From positions 1 through 64,000 of the forward strand of contig CATYSO010000005.1 of assembly GCA_958412345.1 (NCBI GenBank): a stretch of DNA of 64,000 nt, read 5' to 3'. Each line of letters begins with the position of its first letter. Positions within the stretch are counted from its first letter, which is position 1. Shown here piece by piece: positions 44,840 through 54,116 of this stretch. Origin of the DNA: an uncultured Collinsella sp. (GTDB lineage: Bacteria > Actinomycetota > Coriobacteriia > Coriobacteriales > Coriobacteriaceae). The notes beneath the pieces were generated by a model that was not told the DNA's origin, searched no databases, and saw only the letters and a program-made list of their open reading frames with translations. The translations under genes and the position numbers were made by a program.

Positions 44840-46351
44840 ATGGCTACGTTCTTTCCCGGTGAGTCCCACACGTTTTCGGAGTATCTGCTGGTCCCTGGTT
44901 ACTCGTCCTCGCAGTGCATCCCCAACAACGTCTCTCTCAAGACGCCGCTAACCCGCTTCAAGCGCGGTGAGAAGCCGGCAATCACCCTGAACATCCCCAT
45001 GGTTTCCGCCATCATGCAGTCCGTCTCGGGCGTCGACATGGGTGTCGCGCTCGCTACCGAGGGCGGCCTGTCCTTCATCTACGGTTCCCAGACCCCCGAG
45101 TCCGAGGCCGCCATGGTCAAGGCCGTCAAGGATCACAAGGCCGGCTTCGTTCAGTCCGATTCCACGCTGACCCCCGACATGACCATGGAGCAGGTCATCG
45201 AGCTCAAGGAGAAGACCGGTCACTCCACCATGCCGGTTACCGACGACGGCACCCCCAAGGGCAAGCTCCTGGGTATCGTCACCAGTCGTGACTATCGCCC
45301 CAGCCGCGATGACCACCAGAAGAAGGTCTCCGAGTTCATGACCCCGCGTGAGCAGCTCATCGTGGGCGACAAGAACATCAGCCTCAAGGTCGCCAACGAC
45401 GTCATCTGGGACAACAAGCTCAACGCCCTGCCCATCGTCGACGACAACGATCACCTCATGGGCATCGTCTTCCGCAAGGACTACGACAGCCACAAGACCA
45501 ACCCCAACGAGCTGCTCGACGGCGACAAGCGCTACATGGTCGGTGCCGGTATCAACACCCGCGACTATGCCGAGCGCGTGCCGCTGCTCATCGAGGCCGG
45601 TGCCGACGTCCTGTGCATCGACTCTTCCGAGGGCTTTAGCGAGTGGCAGAAGCGCACCATCGAGTGGATTCGTGCCAATTACGGCGAGGACGTCAAGGTC
45701 GGTGCCGGTAACGTCGTCGACGCCGAGGGCTTCCGCTTCCTGGCCGACTGCGGTGCCGACTTCATCAAGGTCGGTATCGGCGGCGGTTCCATCTGCATCA
45801 CCCGCGAGACCAAGGGTATCGGCCGTGGCCAGGCCACCGCGCTGATCGACGTCTGCCGCGCTCGCGACGAGTACTACGAGGAGACCGGCATCTACGTGCC
45901 CGTATGCTCCGACGGCGGCATCGTCTACGACTACCATATGACGCTCGCCCTTGCCATGGGTGCCGACTTTATGATGCTGGGCCGCTACTTCGCCCGCTTC
46001 GACGAGAGCCCGACCGAGCGCGTCAACGTCAACGGCCAGTACATGAAGGAGTACTGGGGCGAGGGTTCCGCGCGTGCCCGCAACTGGCAGCGCTACGACC
46101 TGGGTGGCGCCGCGAAGCTCAGCTTCGTCGAGGGCGTCGACTCCTACGTCCCGTATGCCGGTTCTCTCAAGGACGGCGTGGGCGGCACGCTCTACAAGGT
46201 CAAGTCCACGATGTGCAACTGCGGTGCCCTCTCGATCCCCGAGCTCCAGGAAAAGGCACGCCTGACCCTGGTGAGCTCGACCTCCATCGTCGAAGGCGGC
46301 GCCCACGACGTAGTGGTCAAGGACTCGCAGCAGAGCGTCTCTTACCGCTAA
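44840..46351 (+). CDS. guaB: IMP dehydrogenase
   Basis: A 503-residue enzyme that oxidises IMP to XMP, the first step to GMP. N-terminal barrel (NIPMVSAIMQSVSGVDMGVALATEGG), two CBS domains at about 95-215 (GHSTMPVTDDG; LNALPIVDDNDHLMGIV), the catalytic Cys loop GIGGGSICITRE (near 310; most family members have GPGSICTTR), DGGIVYDYHM and the flap region near 400. AAGGAG precedes the ATG. A GCCCAA/TTGGGC stem occurs in the leader. Confidence 0.93.
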   Translation: MATFFPGESHTFSEYLLVPGYSSSQCIPNNVSLKTPLTRFKRGEKPAITLNIPMVSAIMQSVSGVDMGVALATEGGLSFIYGSQTPESEAAMVKAVKDHKAGFVQSDSTLTPDMTMEQVIELKEKTGHSTMPVTDDGTPKGKLLGIVTSRDYRPSRDDHQKKVSEFMTPREQLIVGDKNISLKVANDVIWDNKLNALPIVDDNDHLMGIVFRKDYDSHKTNPNELLDGDKRYMVGAGINTRDYAERVPLLIEAGADVLCIDSSEGFSEWQKRTIEWIRANYGEDVKVGAGNVVDAEGFRFLADCGADFIKVGIGGGSICITRETKGIGRGQATALIDVCRARDEYYEETGIYVPVCSDGGIVYDYHMTLALAMGADFMMLGRYFARFDESPTERVNVNGQYMKEYWGEGSARARNWQRYDLGGAAKLSFVEGVDSYVPYAGSLKDGVGGTLYKVKSTMCNCGALSIPELQEKARLTLVSSTSIVEGGAHDVVVKDSQQSVSYR

Positions 46352-46380
46352 GCGGCTTTCCCAACCACCGCACCTTGGAC

Positions 46381-46426
46381 CTCAAACCGTCGCTCGCGTA
46401 CCAAAGTACGCGTCGCTCCTCTTTCG
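46381..46426. repeat. Dispersed intergenic repeat, copy 2
   Basis: Near-copy of 38676-38722: CTCAAACCGTCGCTC, then GCGTAC-CAAA-GTACGC, then GTCGCTCCTCTTTCG. It starts 29 bp after the guaB stop. Confidence 0.75.
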
Positions 46427-46510
46427 GCCTAATCTGCGGCACTTGGAAAACCCGATCATGCTTGGGCGGGTAACAATTAGCGGTTGATTCACAACCACGT
46501 TATTTAGATA

Positions 46511-46545
46511 AAGCGAGATGCCTGCAAGTCGCAGGCATCTCGCTT
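46511..46545. terminator. guaB terminator
   Basis: A perfect 15-bp stem (AAGCGAGATGCCTGC with GCAGGCATCTCGCTT), 5-nt loop; the following tract GTCGTATTTG is only weakly T-rich. It is symmetrical enough to work from both sides. Confidence 0.75.
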
Positions 46546-46579
46546 GTCGTATTTGCTATCATCAGTCAAGTTAACCTTA

Positions 46580-46698
46580 GGGTCGGTCGGCTTAGCTTTG
46601 TTCGCTACAAGTTCCGCACGCAAAGAAGAGCACTTAATGTGCTCTTCGTCTTGCGCAGGACTGTCCGCAGTAGCGAACAAAGCTAAGCCGACCGACCC
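46580..46698. repeat. 119-bp element with perfect 29-bp terminal inverted repeats upstream of leuS
   Basis: Arms at 46580-46608 and 46670-46698 are perfect reverse complements (GGGTCGGTCGG at one end, CCGACCGACCC at the other). Inside is a second hairpin, GAAGAGCAC (46625-46633) with GTGCTCTTC (46639-46647), extended by CGCAA/TTGCG. It ends 23 bases before the leuS start codon. Confidence 0.9.
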
Positions 46699-46721
46699 CA
46701 GCTAAGATTAAAGGAGCTGAT

Positions 46722-49298
46722 ATGTGCGATTGCACAGATCATAAGGACGAGATTCCCGCCTACGACGCGCAGGCCATTGAGTCCCGGTGGATGAAGGCCT
46801 GGGAGGACTCCAACCTCTTTGCCGTCGACACCGACGCCAGCAAGCCCAAGAAGTACGTGCTCGAGATGTTCCCGTATCCGTCGGGCGACCTGCACATGGG
46901 CCACGCGCGCAACTACACCATCGGCGATGCCATGGCCCGTCAGGCCCGCATGCGCGGCTACGACGTGCTTCACCCCATCGGCTTCGATGCCTTTGGCCTG
47001 CCTGCCGAGAACGCCGCCATCAAGCACAACACGCAGGCTGCCGCCTGGACGTATAAGAACATGGACCAGGCTCTCGCCACGATGAAGCGCATGGGCTTCT
47101 CCTACGATCTGGATCGCATGGTCAAGACCTGTAGCCCCGACTACTACCGCTGGGGTCAGTGGATCTTTGAGAAGCTGTGGGAAAAGGGCCTGGTCTACCG
47201 CAAGAAGAACCCGGTCAACTGGTGTCCTAACTGCAAGACCGTTCTGGCCAACGAGCAGGTCACCGAGGGCAAGTGCTGGCGCTGCGGCACCGAGCCCGAG
47301 AAGCGCGACCTGGAGCAGTGGTACTTCAAGATCACCGAGTACTCCCAGGAGCTGCTCGACGACCTGGAGAAGCTCCCCGGCTGGCCCGAGCGCGTCAAGC
47401 AGATGCAGGCCAACTGGATCGGTCGTTCCGAGGGCGCCGAGGTCGACTTTACCCTGTGCGACAAGGATGGCGAGCCCATCGAGGGCGACGAGGGTAAGAT
47501 CACCGTCTTCACCACGCGAGCCGACACGCTCTTTGGTGTCTCCTTCTTTGTCTTGGCTCCCGAGTACGCTCGTCTGCACGAGCTCGTCGAGGGCACGGAG
47601 TACGAGGAGGCCGTGACCAAGATCGTCGAGGACTCCAAGCATATCTCCGCCGTCGAGCGTGCCCAGGGCACCCTCGAGAAGCACGGTGCCTTTACCGGCC
47701 GCTACGTGGTGAACCCGGTCAACGGCGAGAAGGTCCCCGTGTGGGTTGCCGATTATGTTGTTGCCGACTACGGCACCGGCGCTGTCATGGCCGTTCCCTG
47801 CGGCGACCAGCGCGATTTTGAGTTTGCCCGCAAGTATGACCTGCCGATCGTGCCGATCATCCTGGACGATGACGACCGCGCAGCCGTCGAGGCTAACGGT
47901 GAGACCATCGATACCTTCCATGCCGAGACCGTCGACTGGGATTGCGCCCACGCTGCCGAGGGCACGCTCGTCCAGTCCGGCAAGTACACCGGCATGCGCG
48001 GCGGCAAGCACTCCGAGGGCGAGGCTGCGATCGTGGCCGACCTCGAGGCCATGGGCTGCGGTCGTCGCAAGGTCGAGTTCCGTCTGCGCGATTGGCTCAT
48101 TTCCCGTCAGCGCTATTGGGGCAACCCCATCCCGGCCATCCACTGCGAGCACTGCGGCATCGTCCCCGTACCCGAGGACCAGCTGCCGGTGACGCTGCCC
48201 GAGAACCTGGACCTGGGCGCCGGCGAGACCCTCGCCGAGTGCAAGGAGTTCTACGAGACCACCTGCCCGGTCTGCGGCCGCCCGGCCAAGCGCGAGACCG
48301 ATACCATGGACACCTTCACCTGCTCCAGCTGGTATTACCTGCGCTATACCGATCCGCACAACACCGAGCTGCCCTTCTCCCGTGAGGCCGCCGACCGTTG
48401 GATGCCCGTCGATAACTACATCGGCGGCATCGAGCACGCCATTCTGCACCTGCTCTACAGCCGCTTCTTTACCAAGGCACTGCGCGACCTGGGCCTGCTG
48501 AGCGTGGACGAGCCCTTCACCAACCTGCTGTGCCAGGGCATGGTCAAGGACGAGAACGGCGACACCATGTCCAAGTCCAAGGGCAATGTCGTGCCCCCGA
48601 GCTCGGTCATCGAGCCCTACGGTGCCGACACCATGCGTTTGGCGATCCTGTTTATCGCCCCGCCCGAGAAGGACTTCGACTGGGATCCCAAGGCCGTCGA
48701 GGGCGCCAACCGCTTTATCAAGCGCGCCTGGCGTATCGTTTGGCAGCTCGTCCAGTCCGGCGACGCCAACGTGGCCTTCGACAAGTCAGCACTCGACGAG
48801 ACCGCGATGAAGCTCTACCGCGAGCGTCACCGCACCATCGCCAAGTGCACCGAGGACTTCGATCGCGGCCAGTTCAACACCGCGATCTCGGCCGTCATGG
48901 AGCTCGTCAACGCGGCGAGCGCCTACCTCAACGCCACCGAGGGCACCGCCCGCGACAAGGCGCTGTGCTACGGCGTGGCTAAGGATATCGTGAGCGTCCT
49001 TGCCCCCATCTGCCCGTTCTGGGCCGACGAGCTGTGGCACGAGGCCCTTGGCTGCGAGGGCAACGCCTACACCGCTGCCTGGCCCGAGTTCGACCTGGCC
49101 GAGTCCGTTGAGGACACGGTGCAGATTGTGGTTCAGGTGCTCGGTAAGGTCCGCGGTCGTGTTGACGTTGCCCGCGATGCTTCCAATGAGGATATGCAGG
49201 CTGCCGCCGAGGCCGCCGTCGCCAAGTGGCTCGAGGGCAAGACGGTCGTCAAGGCCATCTGCGTGCCCGGCAAGCTGGTCAACCTGGTGGTCAAGTAA
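46722..49298 (+). CDS. leuS: Leucine--tRNA ligase
   Basis: An 858-residue class I synthetase, normal bacterial length. HIGH motif as HMGH (PSGDLHMGHARNY, near 50), zinc-type cysteines CPNCKTVLANEQV and CWRCG (near 168-190), CP1 editing domain (about 225-420, TTRADTLFGVSFFVLAPEY and YGTGAVMAVPCGDQRD), KMSKS as TMSKSKGNVV (near 617) and a C-terminal anticodon part. GGAG lies 7 bases before the ATG. Confidence 0.97.
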   Translation: MCDCTDHKDEIPAYDAQAIESRWMKAWEDSNLFAVDTDASKPKKYVLEMFPYPSGDLHMGHARNYTIGDAMARQARMRGYDVLHPIGFDAFGLPAENAAIKHNTQAAAWTYKNMDQALATMKRMGFSYDLDRMVKTCSPDYYRWGQWIFEKLWEKGLVYRKKNPVNWCPNCKTVLANEQVTEGKCWRCGTEPEKRDLEQWYFKITEYSQELLDDLEKLPGWPERVKQMQANWIGRSEGAEVDFTLCDKDGEPIEGDEGKITVFTTRADTLFGVSFFVLAPEYARLHELVEGTEYEEAVTKIVEDSKHISAVERAQGTLEKHGAFTGRYVVNPVNGEKVPVWVADYVVADYGTGAVMAVPCGDQRDFEFARKYDLPIVPIILDDDDRAAVEANGETIDTFHAETVDWDCAHAAEGTLVQSGKYTGMRGGKHSEGEAAIVADLEAMGCGRRKVEFRLRDWLISRQRYWGNPIPAIHCEHCGIVPVPEDQLPVTLPENLDLGAGETLAECKEFYETTCPVCGRPAKRETDTMDTFTCSSWYYLRYTDPHNTELPFSREAADRWMPVDNYIGGIEHAILHLLYSRFFTKALRDLGLLSVDEPFTNLLCQGMVKDENGDTMSKSKGNVVPPSSVIEPYGADTMRLAILFIAPPEKDFDWDPKAVEGANRFIKRAWRIVWQLVQSGDANVAFDKSALDETAMKLYRERHRTIAKCTEDFDRGQFNTAISAVMELVNAASAYLNATEGTARDKALCYGVAKDIVSVLAPICPFWADELWHEALGCEGNAYTAAWPEFDLAESVEDTVQIVVQVLGKVRGRVDVARDASNEDMQAAAEAAVAKWLEGKTVVKAICVPGKLVNLVVK

Positions 49299-49325
49299 GC
49301 GCTGCGCGAATAGCTGACATGCAAT

Positions 49326-49363
49326 AAACGAGGGGCGATCCGATTGGGTCGTCCCTCGTTTTG
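49326..49363 (+). terminator. leuS terminator
   Basis: AAACGAGGGGCGATCC pairs with GGTCGTCCCTCGTTTT through a GATTG-type loop, ending in TTTTGC. Confidence 0.85.
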
Positions 49364-49449
49364 CATGTACCTGCCTAGGTGCCTTCGGCCAATTGTCCTA
49401 TTCTTGTGGAGAAGCTGTGCGCACGCTGACCTGCAGATTCGTACTGTGC

Positions 49450-49478
49450 TTGCACGTTTCCGCAGCTATTGGTATAGT
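49450..49478 (+). promoter_or_regulatory. Promoter of the rimP-nusA-infB superoperon
   Basis: TTGCAC (49450-49455), 17-bp spacer, TATAGT (49473-49478). Expected start about 49485, giving a leader of about 70 nt. Confidence 0.7.
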
Positions 49479-49506
49479 TTGCTTGCAAATAAAGTTGTAA
49501 TTGAAA

Positions 49507-49536
49507 GAAGTGGGGTTTCGGCCCCGCTTCTTTTTT
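49507..49536 (+). terminator. Terminator-like hairpin inside the rimP leader
   Basis: GAAGTGGGG pairs with CCCCGCTTC (one G-U pair) and is followed by TTTTTT, a complete intrinsic terminator. It lies after the promoter and 20 bases before rimP, so it can act as an attenuator. Because nusA is in the operon, NusA could set its own level here (inference). Confidence 0.8.
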
Positions 49537-49555
49537 GTATGGATGGAGGTCCGCA

Positions 49556-50050
49556 ATGGTCAAGACCAAGACCGAGCAGGCGATCATCGACGCGCTCGAG
49601 GCCGTCGCTCCCCAGCACGATGTCGACATCGTCGACGTCGAGCTCGTGGGCGCCACCAAGGCCCCCTGCGTGCGCGTGCGTATCGAGGGTGCCGAGGGTC
49701 AGAGCCTGTCTCTCAACGACGTCACGGCCAACACCAAGTGGGTCGGCGATGTGATTGAGGAGCTCGACCCCATCTCTTCGAGCTATACGCTCGAGGTGTC
49801 GAGCCCGGGCATGGCGCGCCCGCTGCGCCGCCCGAGTGACTTTGCCCGCTTTGTGGGCGAGAACTGCGAGCTCACCTCCACCGCCACCGAGGGACGTCGC
49901 AAGTACGCCGGTAAGATTGCCGCCGCCACCGAGACAAACGTGACCCTCGAGCTCGAGGATGGCGAGTCCGTCACCCTCGATTTCTCTGATGTTAAAAAGT
50001 GCAAGTTGAAGCCCACCTATGACTTCAAGCCCGCGAAGGAAGGAAAGTAA
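49556..50050 (+). CDS. rimP: Ribosome maturation factor RimP
   Basis: A 164-residue 30S assembly factor. The N-terminal domain has VDIVDVELVGATKAPCVRVRIEG, and the middle VSSPGMARPLRRPSDFARFVG is the family hallmark. The C-terminal SH3-like barrel runs to FSDVKKCKLKPTYDF. ATG at 49556 with GGAGGT eight bases upstream; an earlier ATG at 49535 overlaps the terminator. One base separates it from nusA. Confidence 0.93.
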   Translation: MVKTKTEQAIIDALEAVAPQHDVDIVDVELVGATKAPCVRVRIEGAEGQSLSLNDVTANTKWVGDVIEELDPISSSYTLEVSSPGMARPLRRPSDFARFVGENCELTSTATEGRRKYAGKIAAATETNVTLELEDGESVTLDFSDVKKCKLKPTYDFKPAKEGK

Positions 50051-50051
50051 G

Positions 50052-51299
50052 ATGTCAGCATCCGACATGATGTCCGCCCTGATGGAGCTTTGCCAGGAGA
50101 AGCACATCGACCAGCTCTACCTGATCGACCGCCTGGAGCAGTCGCTCGCCAAGAGCTATGCCGAGATCCTGCATCTTGAGTGGGGCGCCAAGGTGACCAT
50201 CGACCGCACCACCGGCAAGATCTACGTCTACCGTCTGGAGCCGATCGACGATTCCATGGACGAGGAGGGCAACTTCACCGAGTTCGAGGAGATCGACGTC
50301 ACTCCCAAGAACACGAGCCGCATCGCCGCCCAGCACGCCAAGGCCGAGATCAACGCCATCGTGCGCAACTCCGCCCGCGAGCAGATCTACGAGGAGTTCT
50401 CCGGCCGTATCGGTGACCTCATCAGCGGTACCGTGCTGCAGTCCACGCCCGACTTCACGATCGTTAAGATTCGCGAGGGCGTCGAGGCCGAGCTTCCGCA
50501 CTTCGACCAGCGCCGTTACGAGAACGAGCGCAACGAGCGTCCGATGGGCGAGCGCTACCTGCACAACCAACACATCAAGGCCGTGATCATCGACGTTCGC
50601 GACCCCAACTCCAACCTGCAGCCGGTTCGTGGCGAGCACAGCCGTCCGCCGATTGTCATCTCCCGTACCCACCCCGAGCTCATGCGTCGTCTGTTTGAGC
50701 AGGAGGTGCCCGAGATCTATGAGGGCACCGTCCAGATCAAGTCGATCGCCCGCGAGCCCGGCCAGCGCTCCAAGGTCGCCGTCCACTCTCTCGACGATCG
50801 CCTGGATCCCGTTGGCGCCTGCGTCGGCCCCAAGGGCAGCCGCGTTCGCGCCGTCGTGGGCGAGCTCCGTGGCGAGCGCGTCGACGTCATCCTGTGGGAT
50901 GCCGATCCGGCCGTCTACGTCGCCAACGCCCTGTCGCCTGCCAAGGTCACCCGCGTTCTCATCGACGAGGAGAAGGCCTACGCCGGTGTTATCGTGCCCG
51001 ACGACCAGCTTTCCCTCGCCATCGGCAAGGAGGGCCAGAACGCCCGCCTCGCCGCGCGCCTGACCGGCTGGCATATCGACATCAAGTCCGAGACCCTTGC
51101 CGCCGACATCCTCAAGAACGTTCCCGTTCACGAGGAGCCCGCCGCCGACCTGATCGGTGACGAGGAGGACGAGGATGTCCGTCGCTGCGAGTTCGTGTCC
51201 GAGGACGGTATCCAGTGCCGCAACCAGGCCCGTCCCGGCTCCCGTTTCTGCGGTGTTCACGACACCGACGCCTTCGATGATGCGGAGGACCTGATCTAG
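50052..51299 (+). CDS. nusA: Transcription factor NusA with a C-terminal Cys/His tail
   Basis: A 415-residue factor for pausing, termination and antitermination. N-terminal RNA polymerase-binding domain (1-125), S1 (about 130-195, GDLISGTVLQSTPDFTIVKI), KH1 and KH2 (LSRTHPELMRRLF-like block; VGACVGPKGSRVRAV; AIGKEGQNARLAARLTGW). It has no acidic repeats. After residue 375 the tail reads RCEFVSEDGIQCRNQARPGS then RFCGVH: a C-x8-C-x10-C-x2-H arrangement that could bind zinc, like small C...C...CxxH motifs elsewhere. ATG at 50052 with AAGGAAAG upstream. The YlxR gene usually found next is absent. Confidence 0.92.
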   Translation: MSASDMMSALMELCQEKHIDQLYLIDRLEQSLAKSYAEILHLEWGAKVTIDRTTGKIYVYRLEPIDDSMDEEGNFTEFEEIDVTPKNTSRIAAQHAKAEINAIVRNSAREQIYEEFSGRIGDLISGTVLQSTPDFTIVKIREGVEAELPHFDQRRYENERNERPMGERYLHNQHIKAVIIDVRDPNSNLQPVRGEHSRPPIVISRTHPELMRRLFEQEVPEIYEGTVQIKSIAREPGQRSKVAVHSLDDRLDPVGACVGPKGSRVRAVVGELRGERVDVILWDADPAVYVANALSPAKVTRVLIDEEKAYAGVIVPDDQLSLAIGKEGQNARLAARLTGWHIDIKSETLAADILKNVPVHEEPAADLIGDEEDEDVRRCEFVSEDGIQCRNQARPGSRFCGVHDTDAFDDAEDLI

Positions 51300-51390
51300 C
51301 GCGCGGTCGCGCCGGGCAGGTCCCAGCGCATGCCCCACGCTCGTTCAGTCTCTAGGCACCCAAGGTGCCAGAAAGGGTAGGTGAAGTCAT

Positions 51391-54105
51391 ATGGCAAAAG
51401 TCCGTGTGTCCACCCTGGCCAAAGAGTTCGGCATGACCTCCAAGGAACTGATGGGTCATCTCGCCGAAATGAAGATTCCCGCTAAGTCCGCTTCCTCCGC
51501 CCTGGAGGACGCCTACGTCGCTATGGTCCGCAAGCAGCTCGCCTCGGTGATCGAGGCCCGCGCCCAGGAAGTTGAGGCCGCCAAGCAGGCCGAGGAGCAG
51601 GCAGCCGCCGCCGAGGAGGCAGCACGCGCTGCCGAGGCCGAGCGCGAGCGCATCGCCGCCGAGAAGGCACGCGAGGAGGAGCGCCGCCAGTTCGCCGCCG
51701 CCCAGGCTGCCGAGGAGGCCGCCCGCGCCGAGGCCGAGGCCAAGAAGAAGGCCGAGCAGGAGCGTCTTGCTCGCGAGAAGGAGGAGGCTGCCCGCGAGGC
51801 CCAGCGCCGCGCCGTTCCCGCTTCCGACTCCGGTTCGCGCTTCCGTTCGCTGCTCGACCAGATCGCCGCACAGGAGACCGTGCTCAAGGAGAAGAAGGAC
51901 GCCGAGCAGAAGGCCAAGGCCGAGCGCGCTGCCGAGCGCGGCAACCGTCGTGGCGGCAACAACGACCGTCGCGGTGGCCGTCGTAACGATCGCAACGCCT
52001 CCGACAACAGCTCCGAGCGCAACGCCTCCGAGAACCGTCCGCACAGCCATCGCACCAACGCCAGCAACAACGTCGCTGCCGGCATGGACTTCCCCAACCC
52101 CGACAAACAGGGCAAGGGCAAGAAGCGCAAGGGCGGTCACAACAACGAAGAGGACCACTACAGCCGCATGGCTCGCGAGGCCGAGGAGTACAGTCGCGAG
52201 AAGGTGCTCGAGGAGGCTCGTGCCGCCGTCGAGGAGGCCTCTCGCGAGTCCACTGGTCGCCGCAAAAAGCGCAAGGAGAAGCGCGAGCGCGAGGCCGCAA
52301 AGGCTCAGGAAGAGCGCAAGATTGAGGAGGCGCTGGCCCAGGGCGTGAACCCCGAGGACCTCGACGCCATCAAGGTCTCCCAGGGCGTAACCGTCCAGGA
52401 GCTCGCCGAGGCGCTCGATGTTCCGGCCAACGACATCATCAAGCGCCTGTTCCTGCTGGGCACGCCGCTTACCATGACGCAGTCCATGTCCGACGACCTC
52501 GTCGAGCTCGTTGCCGACGACCTGGGCCGCCAGATCAAGATCATCACCCCCGAGGAGGAGAACACCTTCTCGTTCTACGACGATCCCGCCGACCTTAAGC
52601 CGCGCGCCCCGGTCGTCACCGTCATGGGCCACGTCGACCACGGCAAGACTTCGCTGCTCGACGCCATCCGTCACACCGGCGTCGCTGCCGGCGAGGCGGG
52701 CGGCATTACCCAGGCCATCGGCGCTTCGCAGGTCATGATCAACGACCGCAAGATCACCTTCATCGATACCCCCGGTCACGCCACCTTTACGGCTATGCGT
52801 GCCCGTGGTGCCAAGGTGACCGACATCGTCATCTTGATCGTGGCTGCCGACGACGGCGTCATGCCCCAGACCATCGAGTCGATCAACCACGCCAAGGCCG
52901 CCGGCGTTCCCATCGTCGTCGCCGTCAACAAGATCGATAAGCCGGGTGCCAACCCCGATCGCGTGCGCCAGGAGCTCACCGAGTACGGCATCATCCCCGA
53001 GGAGTGGGGCGGACAGAACATGTTCGTCAACATCTCTGCCAAGCAGAAGATCGGTATCGACGACCTGCTCGAGACCGTCCTGCTCCAGGCTGACGTGCTC
53101 GAGCTCAAGGCCAACCCCGATACGTTCGCTTCGGGCAACGTCCTTGAGGCTAAGCTCGACAAGGGTCGCGGCTCGGTTGCCACAGTGCTCGTGACCCGTG
53201 GTACCCTGCACGTGGGCGATACGCTGGTCGCCGGCCTTACCTACGGCCGCGTCCGCGCCATGCTCGACCCCAAGGGCAACGCCGTCACCGAGGCCGGTCC
53301 CTCCGACGCCGTCGAGATTCTGGGCCTGCAGTCCGTCCCCAACGCCGGCGATGAGTTCCGCGTGTTCGAGGACGAGCGCGAGGCACGCGCCCTGGCCGAT
53401 GAGCGTTCGCTCAAGGCCCGTATCGAGGAGCAGAGCCGCGTGAAGCACGTGACGCTCGAGAACCTCTTCGAGACCATCGCCGACGCCGAGGTCAAGGAGC
53501 TCAACCTGATCATCAAGGCCGACGTCCAGGGTTCCATCGAGGCCCTTCAGGACTCCCTCGACAAGATGGACCAGTCCGAGGTGCGCATCAACACGATCCA
53601 CTCCGCCGTTGGCGCCATCAATGAGACCGACGTCGTTCTGGCCGACGCCTCCAACGCCATCATCATCGGCTTTGGCGTCCGTCCCGACGGCAAGGCCCGC
53701 TCCGCTGCCGAGCGCGAGGGCGTCGAGATCCGTTGCTACGACGTCATCTACAAGTGCCTCGAGGACCTCGACGCAGCCCGTATCGGCATGCTCAAGCCCA
53801 CCGAGGTCGAGGTCTCCACGGGTTCCGCGACCGTTCTGGACACCTTCAAGGTGCCCAAGGTCGGTATCGCCGCCGGTGTCCGCGTCGAAGAGGGCGAGAT
53901 CGCCGCGACCGATTCCGTGCGCCTGGTGCGCGACGGCATCGTGGTCTTCAACGGTAAAATCGCCTCGATGCGCCACTACAAGGACGAGGCCAAGAGCCTC
54001 AAGAGCGGCTCCGAGGGCGGTATTGGCCTGGAGAACTTCCAGGACATCAAGCCTGGCGACACCATTGAGGGCTACCGCATCGACCAGGTTGCCCGTACCG
54101 AGTAG
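51391..54105 (+). CDS. infB: Translation initiation factor IF-2
   Basis: A 904-residue GTPase that places initiator tRNA on the 30S subunit. IF2_N domain at the start (VRVSTLAKEFGMTSKELMGHL), a long Ala/Glu/Arg-rich disordered linker (about 50-320), a second IF2_N copy (near 325), then the GTPase: G1 GHVDHGKTSLLDAI (412-425), G2 GGITQAIGA, G3 DTPGHATF, G4 NKID and G5 SAK. Domains II to IV complete it (VQGSIEALQDSL; GFGVRPDGKARSAAEREGVEIR). ATG at 51391. Confidence 0.97.
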   Translation: MAKVRVSTLAKEFGMTSKELMGHLAEMKIPAKSASSALEDAYVAMVRKQLASVIEARAQEVEAAKQAEEQAAAAEEAARAAEAERERIAAEKAREEERRQFAAAQAAEEAARAEAEAKKKAEQERLAREKEEAAREAQRRAVPASDSGSRFRSLLDQIAAQETVLKEKKDAEQKAKAERAAERGNRRGGNNDRRGGRRNDRNASDNSSERNASENRPHSHRTNASNNVAAGMDFPNPDKQGKGKKRKGGHNNEEDHYSRMAREAEEYSREKVLEEARAAVEEASRESTGRRKKRKEKREREAAKAQEERKIEEALAQGVNPEDLDAIKVSQGVTVQELAEALDVPANDIIKRLFLLGTPLTMTQSMSDDLVELVADDLGRQIKIITPEEENTFSFYDDPADLKPRAPVVTVMGHVDHGKTSLLDAIRHTGVAAGEAGGITQAIGASQVMINDRKITFIDTPGHATFTAMRARGAKVTDIVILIVAADDGVMPQTIESINHAKAAGVPIVVAVNKIDKPGANPDRVRQELTEYGIIPEEWGGQNMFVNISAKQKIGIDDLLETVLLQADVLELKANPDTFASGNVLEAKLDKGRGSVATVLVTRGTLHVGDTLVAGLTYGRVRAMLDPKGNAVTEAGPSDAVEILGLQSVPNAGDEFRVFEDEREARALADERSLKARIEEQSRVKHVTLENLFETIADAEVKELNLIIKADVQGSIEALQDSLDKMDQSEVRINTIHSAVGAINETDVVLADASNAIIIGFGVRPDGKARSAAEREGVEIRCYDVIYKCLEDLDAARIGMLKPTEVEVSTGSATVLDTFKVPKVGIAAGVRVEEGEIAATDSVRLVRDGIVVFNGKIASMRHYKDEAKSLKSGSEGGIGLENFQDIKPGDTIEGYRIDQVARTE

Positions 54106-54116
54106 GGGGTAGCGCT

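Noticed and set aside
46580..46721. T-box leader for leuS
   Set aside because: The structure is a symmetrical 29-bp inverted repeat without T-box sequence or a terminator U-tract.
51352..53976. Long minus-strand reading frame opposite infB (874 codons)
   Set aside because: Composition mirrors the infB codons, there are no family motifs, and infB is certain. The same reasoning removes long antisense frames opposite thrS, leuS, dnaG, nusA and fakA.
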